Below, piece by piece: positions 8,956 through 17,388 of a stretch of 40,610 bases of DNA. Origin of the DNA: CAYSRM01 sp964475205 (lineage in GTDB: Bacteria > Verrucomicrobiota > Kiritimatiellia > UBA8416 > CAYSRM01). The position numbers and the translations under genes are program-made. The notes beneath the pieces were generated by a model. The model saw nothing but the letters and a program-made list of their open reading frames with translations. It did no database searches and was not told where the DNA came from. Location: NCBI GenBank assembly GCA_964475205.1, contig CAYYVQ010000018.1, forward strand, positions 1 to 40,610, read 5' to 3'. Within the stretch, counting starts at the first letter, position 1. Every line of letters starts with the position of its first letter.

Positions 8956-9046
8956 CATGCAGCCCATCATACTGCAAATTAACTCATGATTTTTCTATTG
9001 ACTGATATTCAAAGCGGGAACACACTTATATAAGGAGGAAGTATAA

Positions 9047-9286
9047 ATGAAAAGATCATCTCGTAAAAAACAAGGCCAGACAATGGTCGAATACATAATT
9101 ATAGTTGTTATTGTAGCCATAGCCGTAATCGCCGTTGTCGGCGTTTTCAGCGACCGTATCAGGGCGCTTTTCGGCGGCGCCACTGTTGAACTCGGCGGAA
9201 GCGAGTCGGAAGTCAGCACTGCGGTTGAAGACAAAAGTTCCGCCGACTGGATAAAGGAACTGGACACGCAAGGCGCCGATGACTGA
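9047..9286 (+). CDS. flp: Flp family type IVb pilin (probable major pilin)
   Basis: 79-aa Flp pilin. Leader MKRSSRKKQG is positively charged; processing is expected at QG|QTMVEYIIIVV with Glu+5 and Tyr+6, followed by a long hydrophobic helix (about 16-35) and a short acidic tail ending at Asp79. The gene has by far the best ribosome site of the cluster, AAGGAGGAA at 9032-9040, 6 nt before the ATG, fitting high expression of the main pilus subunit. Mature length (about 69 aa) is typical of Flp. Assembled by CpaF/TadB/TadC encoded downstream and predicted to form the extracellular Tad fibre. Confidence 0.9.
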   Translation: MKRSSRKKQGQTMVEYIIIVVIVAIAVIAVVGVFSDRIRALFGGATVELGGSESEVSTAVEDKSSADWIKELDTQGADD

Positions 9287-9317
9287 AGAAACAACGACTA
9301 AGAAAGTCGTGTAGGAT

Positions 9318-9965
9318 ATGCCTGCCATGACTACAAGGCCGTATTCTCCATTTCGCTGCGGGAAGGCGTCGGAAAGCGGTCAGTCAATTGTTGAGTCCGC
9401 CATAACAATGGCTCTGATATGCCTTATCTTCATGGGCGCTTTCCAGATTTCGCAGCTTATAGCAGCCCGCGAGGTTTTACACCATGCCTCTGCCAGGGGC
9501 GCCCGCGCAAGAACAGTGGGTTTCAACAGATGGATGGTCAGGAAATGTGTAAATATAGCATCCATCCCGAATGCAGGGCGAATGCGGCAACCGCAGCTTG
9601 ACCAAAATGACAGAGGCAGAACCATCCCCGATGGAACCTCTCCGGGCGACGCGTTTATGATGCTGCTGGGGAGAACACCCGCTGCCGGAAGGTACCATGC
9701 GGAAATGGCGCGCATACCGGAATATCTTGCGGCGGAAAATCACCTCAGAGCCAGACAGATTCTCGACTACGAAGGATGGGACACAATTGACCGGTCAATC
9801 AACGAGGACGGGGTGCGCTTAAACGTGTCGGTAAGCCAGACCCATACAAACTGGCTATGGGGTCCCGTTCACCGGGCATATTATGCAGCAGACTCGCTGA
9901 GACTGAATGCTTCTTCGAGCCTGGAAAATCATTATTCCCTGTATATGAACGATGAAAACTGGTAA
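9318..9965 (+). CDS. TadE-like pilus assembly protein
   Basis: 215-aa protein with a TadE-like N-terminus: ESGQSIVESAITMALICLIF (residues about 19-38), that is a prepilin-like Gly-Gln junction, Glu+5, and one membrane helix (about 28-46), then QLIAAREVLHHASARGARA, the usual amphipathic continuation of TadE/TadF minor pseudopilins. The remaining ~150 residues are predicted periplasmic, with aromatic-rich THTNWLWGPVHRAYY near the end. TadE-type proteins act as minor pilins needed for pilus assembly. Its TAA overlaps the ATG of the next gene by 14 nt, indicating translational coupling. No close functional assignment beyond the family. Confidence 0.75.
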   Translation: MPAMTTRPYSPFRCGKASESGQSIVESAITMALICLIFMGAFQISQLIAAREVLHHASARGARARTVGFNRWMVRKCVNIASIPNAGRMRQPQLDQNDRGRTIPDGTSPGDAFMMLLGRTPAAGRYHAEMARIPEYLAAENHLRARQILDYEGWDTIDRSINEDGVRLNVSVSQTHTNWLWGPVHRAYYAADSLRLNASSSLENHYSLYMNDENW

Positions 9966-11439
9966 AATCAAATCCAGAACCGGCCAAACCATCATATTTC
10001 TGCTGGTGGTCCTGGTTATTCTTACACTTGCGGTGCTCTGGCAATTTGATGTCCACAGGATATTGTTCGTAAAATCGAGGACACAAAACGCCGGAGACGC
10101 CGCTGCGCTTGCAGCCGCAAGATGGCAGGGAACAACTCTGAACCTGATCGGCGATATGAACATAATGAAAGCCATAGCGCTTTCTGAAACCAACATGGAA
10201 GCGGTAGCCTCTATCAGCAACCTCCAGAGCAGGTTGTGTTATGTCGGACCCATGATCGCGTTCATGGGCGCCCAGCAGGCGGCAAAACATAACGGCATCT
10301 ATCCCAATGACTCTTATACCGACAGGCTCCGAGACCACGCTCATGACGTAAGACACGAATACACAGAAATCGGACCGGACGGACAGATGCTCTTCCCTGA
10401 ACCGTATCCCGGTTGCTGGGAGGATTATGCCGAAATGCTTGAGTATATAGCAGACGAAGGCGTAGCGGCTGGACCGGACAATGCACGTTTCTATTCCGAC
10501 TACTCAGGCTCCCATACTTTGCTTGATGTCGGCTTCTACGAAGCGATCGCAGGCAGATCATGGTGCTGGTTCTACAGCAACGCTCCCGATCTCCTCGAAG
10601 AATATCGCAACTTCTTTCCATGCTGGTGGGAGGATCTTCCCCCTATAGCTCACAGAAGATATGTTAACAGCGAAATCTTCGGCCTGGGCCTCTCAAGATA
10701 CTCAACTTCGCTGTCAGGCTTCTTCGAAGACGAACAGGCAGCTATAGACGCCATGCTCGAACATGCCGATCAGAGAGGCCTGGGCTATCCGGTGAATTCC
10801 AATGCCTTTCAGTCAGCCATGTGGTACTGCTACGATCGCGCACAATGGTCATCATGGTCAGACCGCGATTCCATGCCGACATCCGACAACCCGCGCCCTC
10901 CCAATCATTTCCCTTCCGTGGGCACCGTGAAGGAACAGTACAACTATACCGGGGCCGATTCGGCCGTAAGAATCCAGGCTGCGACGGAACGTTTGACTCC
11001 AGGCTCGGCAAGATCTGAAACAACAAATCAAATCACCTGGACCGCCGCCGCAAAACCATTCGGATATCTTTCCGATACGCTCCGCCCGGATTCCTACGAA
11101 ATTGTTCTCCCGGCGTTTCGTGAAGTGCGCCTGATAGCCCTGGACGCTTCCTCAACTCCTTACGGCGGTTCATATAACCTCGCATGGCGGGACCATATTG
11201 AAAAACATTTGCCCGGGCACAAGGATCCCGGAACGGGGCGCTGGGTTAGAGGATATATCGACGGCGGCCCCAATGCGGAGGCAACAAGCGGCTCATGCTG
11301 GTATTGCCGCCAGCTTCGAATATGGGAAGACAATCAATTCAGACAGGACGGCGTCGATTGGTTGGAGGAAAACAGCCATCTGTGCACAATATCGCCTGAC
11401 GGATCCGGCAGGGGCGGCGGAAGAAGAAGGGGCCACTGA
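9952..11439 (+). CDS. TadG-like Tad pilus-associated protein
   Basis: 495-aa protein with an N-terminal membrane helix (about 13-33, IIFLLVVLVILTLAVLWQF) preceded by RTGQT, then QNAGDAAALAAARW at about 45-58, the alanine-rich motif that marks TadG/Flp-associated proteins with a TadE/G-type N-terminus. The long remainder is predicted periplasmic and rich in Trp, Tyr and Pro with paired cysteines (for example SCWYC near 433). It ends in GRGGGRRRGH. Canonical TadG carries a von Willebrand A domain; I cannot see a clear MIDAS DxSxS here, so the C-terminal domain is unlike textbook TadG. Overlaps the upstream gene by 14 nt and ends 2 nt before the next start. Confidence 0.7.
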   Translation: MKTGKIKSRTGQTIIFLLVVLVILTLAVLWQFDVHRILFVKSRTQNAGDAAALAAARWQGTTLNLIGDMNIMKAIALSETNMEAVASISNLQSRLCYVGPMIAFMGAQQAAKHNGIYPNDSYTDRLRDHAHDVRHEYTEIGPDGQMLFPEPYPGCWEDYAEMLEYIADEGVAAGPDNARFYSDYSGSHTLLDVGFYEAIAGRSWCWFYSNAPDLLEEYRNFFPCWWEDLPPIAHRRYVNSEIFGLGLSRYSTSLSGFFEDEQAAIDAMLEHADQRGLGYPVNSNAFQSAMWYCYDRAQWSSWSDRDSMPTSDNPRPPNHFPSVGTVKEQYNYTGADSAVRIQAATERLTPGSARSETTNQITWTAAAKPFGYLSDTLRPDSYEIVLPAFREVRLIALDASSTPYGGSYNLAWRDHIEKHLPGHKDPGTGRWVRGYIDGGPNAEATSGSCWYCRQLRIWEDNQFRQDGVDWLEENSHLCTISPDGSGRGGGRRRGH

Positions 11440-11441
11440 CT

Positions 11442-12065
11442 ATGATTCCGGATGATCTGAGAAAAAATCTGCATGACTGTTTACCGAGAGAGAAATCCCC
11501 GGCCAACACAGCTTTACACTTCGCAGCTCCAGCAAAGAACGGGCAGGCAATGGTTGAATTCCTGGCTGGCCTGGTGGCGGTACTTGCCATAATAGCAACC
11601 ATGACCGTCGGCGCCCGTATGATCGCCCGCCACTCAAATACTATGGTCGACGCAAGAGAAAATGCAGCAGACTATGCCGTGTACCCGTTTTATGATGCCG
11701 CTGAACACGACACGTCGTTAATTCAATCCTGGAGCCCGGGTCCGGACGGCAAACGGCACACCCCGGACGACGAGTTCACAACCGCAAATCGACAACGCTT
11801 CAAAAATGTTATAGTCCAGACAGCGGCAGAGGATGGCCGGTCATGGGAAATACTCAACGGCATTCCCGATAACAATGTTTCGCGCTTAGCCGGCAGCCCC
11901 TTTCCAGCTTCGTTCTTCGGATTGGTAAGAGGCAGCTCACAAGAAGAAATAGACCTGTCAGACTTGCCTGCTTTTACACATCTGGTATATGGGGGCGATC
12001 ACATTGAAATTAAATCGAATGCCTGGCTTATCTGGCTGAAAGGATTATATTCCCGCCGTGATTGA
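11442..12065 (+). CDS. Second TadE-like pseudopilin
   Basis: 207-aa protein with a long 30-residue cytoplasmic leader followed by KNGQAMVEFLAGLVAVLAII (about 36-55), matching the Gly-Gln, Glu+5, Phe+6 prepilin pattern of TadE/TadF, and one membrane helix. After it comes MIARHSNTMVDARENAADYAVYP, the helical extension usual for the family, then a periplasmic domain that contains a 'PGPDGKRHTPDD' loop (about 94-105) resembling calcium-type turns. Two nt after the TadG-like stop and overlapping the next gene by 8 nt, so firmly inside the Tad operon. Function beyond minor pseudopilin is inference. Confidence 0.72.
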   Translation: MIPDDLRKNLHDCLPREKSPANTALHFAAPAKNGQAMVEFLAGLVAVLAIIATMTVGARMIARHSNTMVDARENAADYAVYPFYDAAEHDTSLIQSWSPGPDGKRHTPDDEFTTANRQRFKNVIVQTAAEDGRSWEILNGIPDNNVSRLAGSPFPASFFGLVRGSSQEEIDLSDLPAFTHLVYGGDHIEIKSNAWLIWLKGLYSRRD

Positions 12066-12792
12066 TAAACCGCGAAAAAGACCTCTTAAAACAAAACGCA
12101 GCCTTTTCGCAGCGCTGGGGGCTGCGGGTATTCTATGCGGCGTTGCGCAGGCGAAAGTGTTCCTCTTCGAGGGCAAGGCTTCGGATGTTGCGGCCGTATT
12201 CAAACACATGGATTCTGAGAAAATCTATTCTGCCGCCGGCAGTCTTAACGGCTCAAGAGGGCAGATCACGATATACGGCATCAACAACATTTTTGCCGAT
12301 GTGGCGGCGCAACTCCGGTCCTCTCTTGACATTAAGCTCCAGGGCGGAAAATCTCTGAAGACAGGACGCATAAAAACAAAGGGCGGCGTTTCAAGACTCA
12401 TAATACTCAATCTGCCCCAGAGCCGCAGGACGGCGGTCATGCAATTTGAACAAAACGACGCCCGGTATCGCCAGTCTTTAACTCCGCCGCCCCCCGGTTC
12501 GTCTCCGTGCCTCCCCCGCCTGCACGGCGCCAGGGCGCTTGTTCTTCTGGAAAACCGCGACACTGATTGCGCGCTTGGCATCACAACAGCGTCTCTCACC
12601 GCCGCCGAGGCGCACAGTCAGGTTGTTAATACATTGAGCGATTCGGGATGGAGCGAGGCGTTGCAACAAAACGGAAACGAGGCAGGAAACTTTAGCGTCC
12701 TGCACAAGGGACTTGATATATGTTGCGTTTCCACCGAAGCAGGCGACAATCCCGGAAAAGCCCGCATTGCAATTCTCAGAAAAAAACAGTAG
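12058..12792 (+). CDS. Unknown secreted protein within the Tad operon
   Basis: 244-aa protein I do not recognise. It begins GTG at 12058, overlapping the upstream TadE-like stop by 8 nt. Charged start (MIDKPRKRPLKTKRS) then a hydrophobic stretch and AQA (about 16-32, LFAALGAAGILCGVAQA), a plausible signal peptide cut after Ala32. The mature part has two halves: about 33-130 with alternating beta-like segments (ITIYGINNIFADVAAQL), and about 160-244 ending in RIAILRKKQ, joined by a Pro-rich loop (SLTPPPPGSSPC). The position, between a TadE-like pseudopilin and CpaB, suggests a periplasmic Tad accessory, possibly replacing a missing pilotin or secretin-associated factor. No motif decides this. 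Confidence 0.6.
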   Translation: MIDKPRKRPLKTKRSLFAALGAAGILCGVAQAKVFLFEGKASDVAAVFKHMDSEKIYSAAGSLNGSRGQITIYGINNIFADVAAQLRSSLDIKLQGGKSLKTGRIKTKGGVSRLIILNLPQSRRTAVMQFEQNDARYRQSLTPPPPGSSPCLPRLHGARALVLLENRDTDCALGITTASLTAAEAHSQVVNTLSDSGWSEALQQNGNEAGNFSVLHKGLDICCVSTEAGDNPGKARIAILRKKQ

Positions 12793-12867
12793 CGTGAGGC
12801 TTTACAACTATAAACGCGTTATTTCCCCGCGGTTTTTTCTGATTTTACTGGAAACGGAGACACAAAA

Positions 12868-13686
12868 ATGAAAGAGAAGATTATACCGATCATGTCAGTA
12901 GTTATCGGGGTTTTCGCATTCGCTTTGACCCATTATTACCTGGAAGCCCAGCAGGCCAAAATCGAAAAAGAATGGGAAAGCCTCAGGAGAGCGCGAAAGA
13001 AAGTTTCCGTCATGATTGCGGCGCGGACTATTCCCAAAGGGACGCGTATCGGGGAAAATGACATAGCTAAAGTTGAAAAATACGAGGCAACCGTGCCCCC
13101 GGAAGCAGTAATGCATCAGGAAGCTCTCGCGGCAATAGGCAAGAAAACCCTCTACAGGATGGAAAAAGGGGATGTGCTGAAATGGTCTTTTATAGAAGGA
13201 GGGCAGCGGCGCACAAGCCTGGCGCAAGCGGTCAAACCCGGCATGAGGGCCCTCTCCCTTGCCATTGGGGGAGCATCAACAGTCAGCGGAATGGTCAGAC
13301 CCGAAGACAGGGTTGACATACTTGGAACTTTCAATTTCCCGTCCAAAACTGTAGAAGAACAAATGGAAACAGTAACACTGACGATCCTTCAGGACGTAAC
13401 TGTGCTGGCAACCGGCCAGCGCAAAGCCAATGAAATTGTTTTGAATAGAGACAGGATGAGAGACAGCTCATACAGCACAGTTACTGTCCAGGTCACACCA
13501 AGAGAGGCTGAACTGCTTGTCTTTGCCGAACAAATGAGGGGGCGCCTTACTCTCACGCTCAGGAATCCCGCTGATGTCAGTTTCGAAAAGGATCTGCCGG
13601 AAGTGAATTTCCAGCGCCTCGAAGAAAAACTTCCCGAGCTCAATCTTCACCGGCAAAAACACATTCGGCATAAGACCAACTTGTAA
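12868..13686 (+). CDS. cpaB: Tad pilus assembly protein CpaB/RcpC (SAF domain)
   Basis: 272-aa protein with an N-terminal membrane anchor (about 5-25, IIPIMSVVIGVFAFALTHYY), a short helical stalk, then a SAF domain beginning VMIAARTIPKGTRIGENDI (about 48-66), and a C-terminal RcpC/CpaB domain with VKPGMRALSLAIGGASTVSG and RPEDRVDILGTF (about 125-156). CpaB is a periplasmic inner-membrane component that works with the Tad secretin. Length is normal. GGAGACACAAAA precedes the ATG. A 75-bp gap separates it from the upstream gene, the largest inside the operon, so an internal promoter is possible. Confidence 0.88.
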   Translation: MKEKIIPIMSVVIGVFAFALTHYYLEAQQAKIEKEWESLRRARKKVSVMIAARTIPKGTRIGENDIAKVEKYEATVPPEAVMHQEALAAIGKKTLYRMEKGDVLKWSFIEGGQRRTSLAQAVKPGMRALSLAIGGASTVSGMVRPEDRVDILGTFNFPSKTVEEQMETVTLTILQDVTVLATGQRKANEIVLNRDRMRDSSYSTVTVQVTPREAELLVFAEQMRGRLTLTLRNPADVSFEKDLPEVNFQRLEEKLPELNLHRQKHIRHKTNL

Positions 13687-13706
13687 AACGGTGTACTGGA
13701 AGCAAT

Positions 13707-15458
13707 ATGGCACAGAAAATAGAACTCGAGATCAGAAGGCCCGGGAAAGACCCCGAAACATTTGAAATAGGGGAAGGCACATTCACTATAGGCAGCGAAA
13801 GCGACTGTGCAATCAGGCTGGCGAACAAAGACGTCGAGCCCAGGCATGCAATACTTGCGATCCGGAGCGGGTCATGCCGCATCGAAGACCTCGACTCTGA
13901 ATCGGGAACCTTCCTCGACGGGACAAGGATAAACCGGCACAGTGAAATGCGCCCCGGACAACGTCTTGGCGTCGGTCCTTTCGAAATTATCATTAAAATG
14001 GATCACCGGACCGAAGATCGTGAAGCAGGGAACCATCCGGGAGCGGCGGAATCGCAGTCTCCGGACGAGCCTGCGGCGGAGACAACCGGAAACCAACCGG
14101 AGCCAGAGGCTGCTGCGCCCTCCGCTTCGCCTGCCGGTCAGGGAAATGAAGACGAAAAAAACAAGAAGCTCAAAAAATCCATCAAGCAACAGATTCACAA
14201 GGAACTGGTCGAACGCCTGGATATAAAACGTCTTACCGCCAGCAGAATCAAACAGGAAGATTTGCAGGAAAAAGCGCTGTCAAATATTCGGTCCATAGTC
14301 AAGGAAGTCAGTAACCGCCTGCCGCCCGGACTCAAAGCCGAAGAACTTGTTGAGGAAATCTATAATGAGGCCCTCAGACTGGGTCCACTGGAAGATTTCC
14401 TGGCAGACCCGGAAGTAACTGAGATAATGGTAAACGGTCCAGACAATATTTATGTCGAAAAAGGCGGCAAGCTTGTCCGAACAGACAGAAACTTTATGGA
14501 TTCTTCATCGGTTCTGGCTATAATCGAACGCATCGTTTCTCCCATCGGCAGGCGAATAGACGAAAGCCAACCCTATGTCGACGCAAGATTGCCCGACGGG
14601 TCGCGCGTAAACGCAATAATTCACCCGCTTTCCCTTGTTGGCCCCTGTCTCACAATTCGAAAATTCTCCAAGATCCCATTCACCGATCAGGACCTTATCA
14701 GGATGGGTACAATCAACCCTCAAATAGCTGAATTCTCAGATGTCTGCATTAAGCTGAGAAAAAATATTGTCGTTTCAGGCGGAACCGGTTCAGGTAAAAC
14801 CACCCTGCTCAATGTGCTGAGCAACTACCTTCCGGAGTGGGAAAGGATAGTTACCGTTGAAGACGCCGCAGAACTTCGTCTGGGACAACCGCACGTGATC
14901 AGGCTGGAAGCGCGTCCCGCTAATATTGAGGGAAAAGGATCCGTGACTATTCGCGACCTGGTGCGAAATTCCCTGCGAATGCGTCCAGACCGCATAGTGG
15001 TGGGAGAATGCCGCGGCGGTGAGGCGCTCGACATGCTTCAGGCAATGAACACAGGACATGACGGTTCACTGACTACTGTTCATGCCAATTCGCCTCGCGA
15101 CGTCATTTCACGGCTTGAAACCATGGTGCTTATGTCCGGCATGGAACTTCCAGTCAGGGCCATCAGGGAACAGATTGCCGCCGCCATAGACATGATTGTC
15201 CACGAGTCACGGTTCAGCGACGGAAGCCGAAAGGTCACAAAAGTCACCGAAGTGGTGGGACTTGAAGGCGAACAGATCACCATGCAGGATATATTCATTT
15301 TCCGCCAGACCGGCGTAGGCGAAGACGGCAGGGCCCTCGGACAATTTGAACCAACCGGCGCAGTTCCGACTTTCCTCGAGGAAATCGAAGCCCGCGGTCT
15401 GACAATAGACAGAACCATATTCAGTCCCCAGATAAGACATTCTGAAGAGGAAAAGTAA
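13707..15458 (+). CDS. tadA: CpaF/TadA Tad ATPase with N-terminal FHA domain
   Basis: 583-aa fusion. FHA-like domain about 1-98: TFTIGSESDC, EPRHA at 44-48, DLDSESGT at 61-68. The usual phosphothreonine contacts are altered: Arg is Ser30, the Ser of SRRH is Pro45, and the Asn of NGT is Ser66. An Ala/Pro/Glu-rich linker (about 105-150) leads to a full CpaF ATPase: N-domain with DPEVTEIMVNG near 234-244, Walker A GGTGSGKTT at 358-366, acidic VEDAAEL 384-390, Walker B RIVVGECR 429-436 with Glu434, and HDGSLTTVHANS 451-462. It powers Flp pilus assembly at the inner membrane with TadB and TadC. FHA fusion on CpaF is not the standard Tad form. Confidence 0.93.
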   Translation: MAQKIELEIRRPGKDPETFEIGEGTFTIGSESDCAIRLANKDVEPRHAILAIRSGSCRIEDLDSESGTFLDGTRINRHSEMRPGQRLGVGPFEIIIKMDHRTEDREAGNHPGAAESQSPDEPAAETTGNQPEPEAAAPSASPAGQGNEDEKNKKLKKSIKQQIHKELVERLDIKRLTASRIKQEDLQEKALSNIRSIVKEVSNRLPPGLKAEELVEEIYNEALRLGPLEDFLADPEVTEIMVNGPDNIYVEKGGKLVRTDRNFMDSSSVLAIIERIVSPIGRRIDESQPYVDARLPDGSRVNAIIHPLSLVGPCLTIRKFSKIPFTDQDLIRMGTINPQIAEFSDVCIKLRKNIVVSGGTGSGKTTLLNVLSNYLPEWERIVTVEDAAELRLGQPHVIRLEARPANIEGKGSVTIRDLVRNSLRMRPDRIVVGECRGGEALDMLQAMNTGHDGSLTTVHANSPRDVISRLETMVLMSGMELPVRAIREQIAAAIDMIVHESRFSDGSRKVTKVTEVVGLEGEQITMQDIFIFRQTGVGEDGRALGQFEPTGAVPTFLEEIEARGLTIDRTIFSPQIRHSEEEK

Positions 15459-15463
15459 GAAAA

Positions 15464-16354
15464 ATGTCAGGCAATATTATCTTAATTATGATTGCAGGCC
15501 TTTTCGGCCTGAGTTTTGCCGGACTCGGCATGATTGTCCTTAGAGCGATCTATTCCGGCGCGGAAACTTATTCAGGCGAGCACGCTGAGACCACAGCCAG
15601 GCAGTTTGAAGATGTGTTCGTTTTTATACCTCCCCGTAGAATTGCCGAAGCCGGATGGGCCTGCGCGGCGGCGGCATTTATACTGGCGTTTCTCTTCCTT
15701 GGCGAAATTACTTCCGCCCAGGGCATGCTGGTTGGGCTCATCGCGGGCGGGATTGCGGCGGCTCTTGCCCTGCAGGGACCACGGCAACTCTTGAACATTT
15801 TAAAGAAAAGGCGGCTTGCTCGTTTTAACGCCCAACTTGTAGACACTCTCATGAGCATGAGCAATGCGTTGAAAGCAGGCTTCAGTATAACACAGGCATT
15901 CGAATCGGTCGTCCGCGAAGGCAACGATCCGATTGCGCAGGAATTCGACGTGTTTCTCCAGCAAACAAGGGTAGGTGTAAGTTTTGAAGAAGCGCTTGAG
16001 CATCTTGATAGAAGGGTGGGCAGCGAAGATCTCTCACTGGTTGTAAAGTCAATTGACACTGCCAGAAAAACCGGAGGAAATCTCACCGAAATACTGGAGA
16101 GCATATCGTCTACAATCCGTGAAAGACTGCGCATCGAAAATCGGGTAAAAACCCTCACCGCCCAGGGCAGGCTCCAGGGAATAGTTGTCGGCTCAATGCC
16201 GGTTATAATAGGCATACTGCTTGTAGTGGTCGACCCCCAGATGATGCTGCCTTTTCTGCGGTCTCCGGCGGGAATGATTTCAATGGCCATAGTAGCCCTT
16301 CTGCTTCTTGCCGGAGGCTTGGTAATACGTAAAATTATCAAAATAGATATATGA
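15464..16354 (+). CDS. tadB: Tad inner-membrane platform protein TadB
   Basis: 296-aa type II secretion F-domain protein. A first membrane helix (about 5-27), two further hydrophobic segments (about 65-105), then the T2SSF domain with LVDTLMSMSNALKAGFSITQAFESV (split here as LVDTLMSMSNAL then KAGFSITQAFESV, about 124-148), VGVSFEEALEHL near 170, and two C-terminal helices (about 237-290). With TadC it forms the inner-membrane platform of the Tad machine. Five bp after the ATPase stop with AGAGGAAAAG as ribosome site, so co-translated with tadA. Length and order match standard Tad loci. Confidence 0.9.
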   Translation: MSGNIILIMIAGLFGLSFAGLGMIVLRAIYSGAETYSGEHAETTARQFEDVFVFIPPRRIAEAGWACAAAAFILAFLFLGEITSAQGMLVGLIAGGIAAALALQGPRQLLNILKKRRLARFNAQLVDTLMSMSNALKAGFSITQAFESVVREGNDPIAQEFDVFLQQTRVGVSFEEALEHLDRRVGSEDLSLVVKSIDTARKTGGNLTEILESISSTIRERLRIENRVKTLTAQGRLQGIVVGSMPVIIGILLVVVDPQMMLPFLRSPAGMISMAIVALLLLAGGLVIRKIIKIDI

Positions 16355-16382
16355 TCAAATTTCTCAAAGAAAGAACCTGAAA

Positions 16383-17294
16383 ATGAACATGCCCCTTCTG
16401 ATAAGCATCCTCTCTGGCCTTGCAGCAGCAGGGATAGCCTGGTATTGCGGCATTATAGGCAGGCAGATAACATACGTTACCCTGGCAGACGGAAGAAGAC
16501 AGGAACGCCAATTGCCGGTCCTTTTTCGACTCCTGATGCCGCTTGCACCTAATCTTCACGGTCTCTTTAAAAAGCCGTTCTTTAACAAACGCAGAAGCAA
16601 CATCCAGAAAAAAATTGTCTCCGCGGGATATGAAGACCTTATCAACGCCGACGAAATCATGTCCCTGCAAATATTGATGCCGCTTATACTCGGACTGTTA
16701 TGGGTCATCATAATCTCCGCACTTGTGCTCGGCGGGCGTAACCCCGTCTTTGAGAATCTTAAAATACCGCTCTACGTGTTCGGTCCTCTATGGTTGTTCC
16801 TGTATCCTCTGCTCTGGTTGAAACAGTCCGTCGCATCCAGAAAGAAGCAGATACGAAGATCGCTGCCTTTCGTGCTGGACCTTCTTACTCTTTCAGTTGA
16901 ATCAGGAATGGACTTTATGACAGCGCTTCAACGAAGTGTTGAACGGGGAAAAGTCGACGCTTTCGGAGAAGAACTCCTGAGAGTGATAAGAGAAATCCAG
17001 GTTGGTAAAACCCGGCGCCAGGCCTTGCGCGATATGTCAGCCCGAGTAGATCTTTACGACCTCAAGTCAGTGGTTGGCGCGCTGGTGCAGGCCGATGAAC
17101 TTGGTGTAAGCATTGGAGCCATTCTCAGGATTCAATCAGACCAGATCAGGCAACGCAGGTTCGACAGGGCCGAAAAACTGGCTAACGAAGCTCCCGTAAA
17201 GATGCTCGCCCCCCTGCTGCTGTTCATCTTCCCGGCTGTCTTCGTGATACTTCTCGGTCCGGTGATTCACCAGATTCTTCTTAAAGGTTTCTAA
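16383..17294 (+). CDS. tadC: Tad inner-membrane platform protein TadC
   Basis: 303-aa T2SSF-domain protein. N-terminal helix about 4-22, two central membrane segments (about 98-145), then LPFVLDLLTLSVESGMDF at about 160-177 and MTALQRSVERG, GVSIGAILRIQSDQIRQRR near 242-260, and a final helix LLLFIFPAVFVILLGPVI. This is the TadC arrangement, paired with TadB 28 bp upstream. Ribosome site is weak (GAAAG region). Last canonical Tad gene in the cluster; no tadD/tadE-type TPR protein, secretin or peptidase follows before the HEAT-repeat gene. Confidence 0.9.
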   Translation: MNMPLLISILSGLAAAGIAWYCGIIGRQITYVTLADGRRQERQLPVLFRLLMPLAPNLHGLFKKPFFNKRRSNIQKKIVSAGYEDLINADEIMSLQILMPLILGLLWVIIISALVLGGRNPVFENLKIPLYVFGPLWLFLYPLLWLKQSVASRKKQIRRSLPFVLDLLTLSVESGMDFMTALQRSVERGKVDAFGEELLRVIREIQVGKTRRQALRDMSARVDLYDLKSVVGALVQADELGVSIGAILRIQSDQIRQRRFDRAEKLANEAPVKMLAPLLLFIFPAVFVILLGPVIHQILLKGF

Positions 17295-17388
17295 CCTGAG
17301 ACTCACATAATCGCCCACAGCGGGCGTTGGGGACACAGGGCGCAGAATGTTTGACAGAACGCAGAAACACTGGAGGTCAAAAGACAGG

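Noticed and set aside
8998..9034. Possible sigma-70 promoter before the major pilin (TTGACT then TTATAT)
   Set aside because: Spacing between boxes is about 22 bp, too long for a convincing promoter.
12813..12840. Possible terminator before cpaB (GC-rich inverted bases then TTTTTT)
   Set aside because: Stem is short and bulged and lies inside a co-directional operon; not a clear intrinsic terminator.
15568..16341. 257-codon minus-strand frame
   Set aside because: Antisense to tadB, a firm family member.
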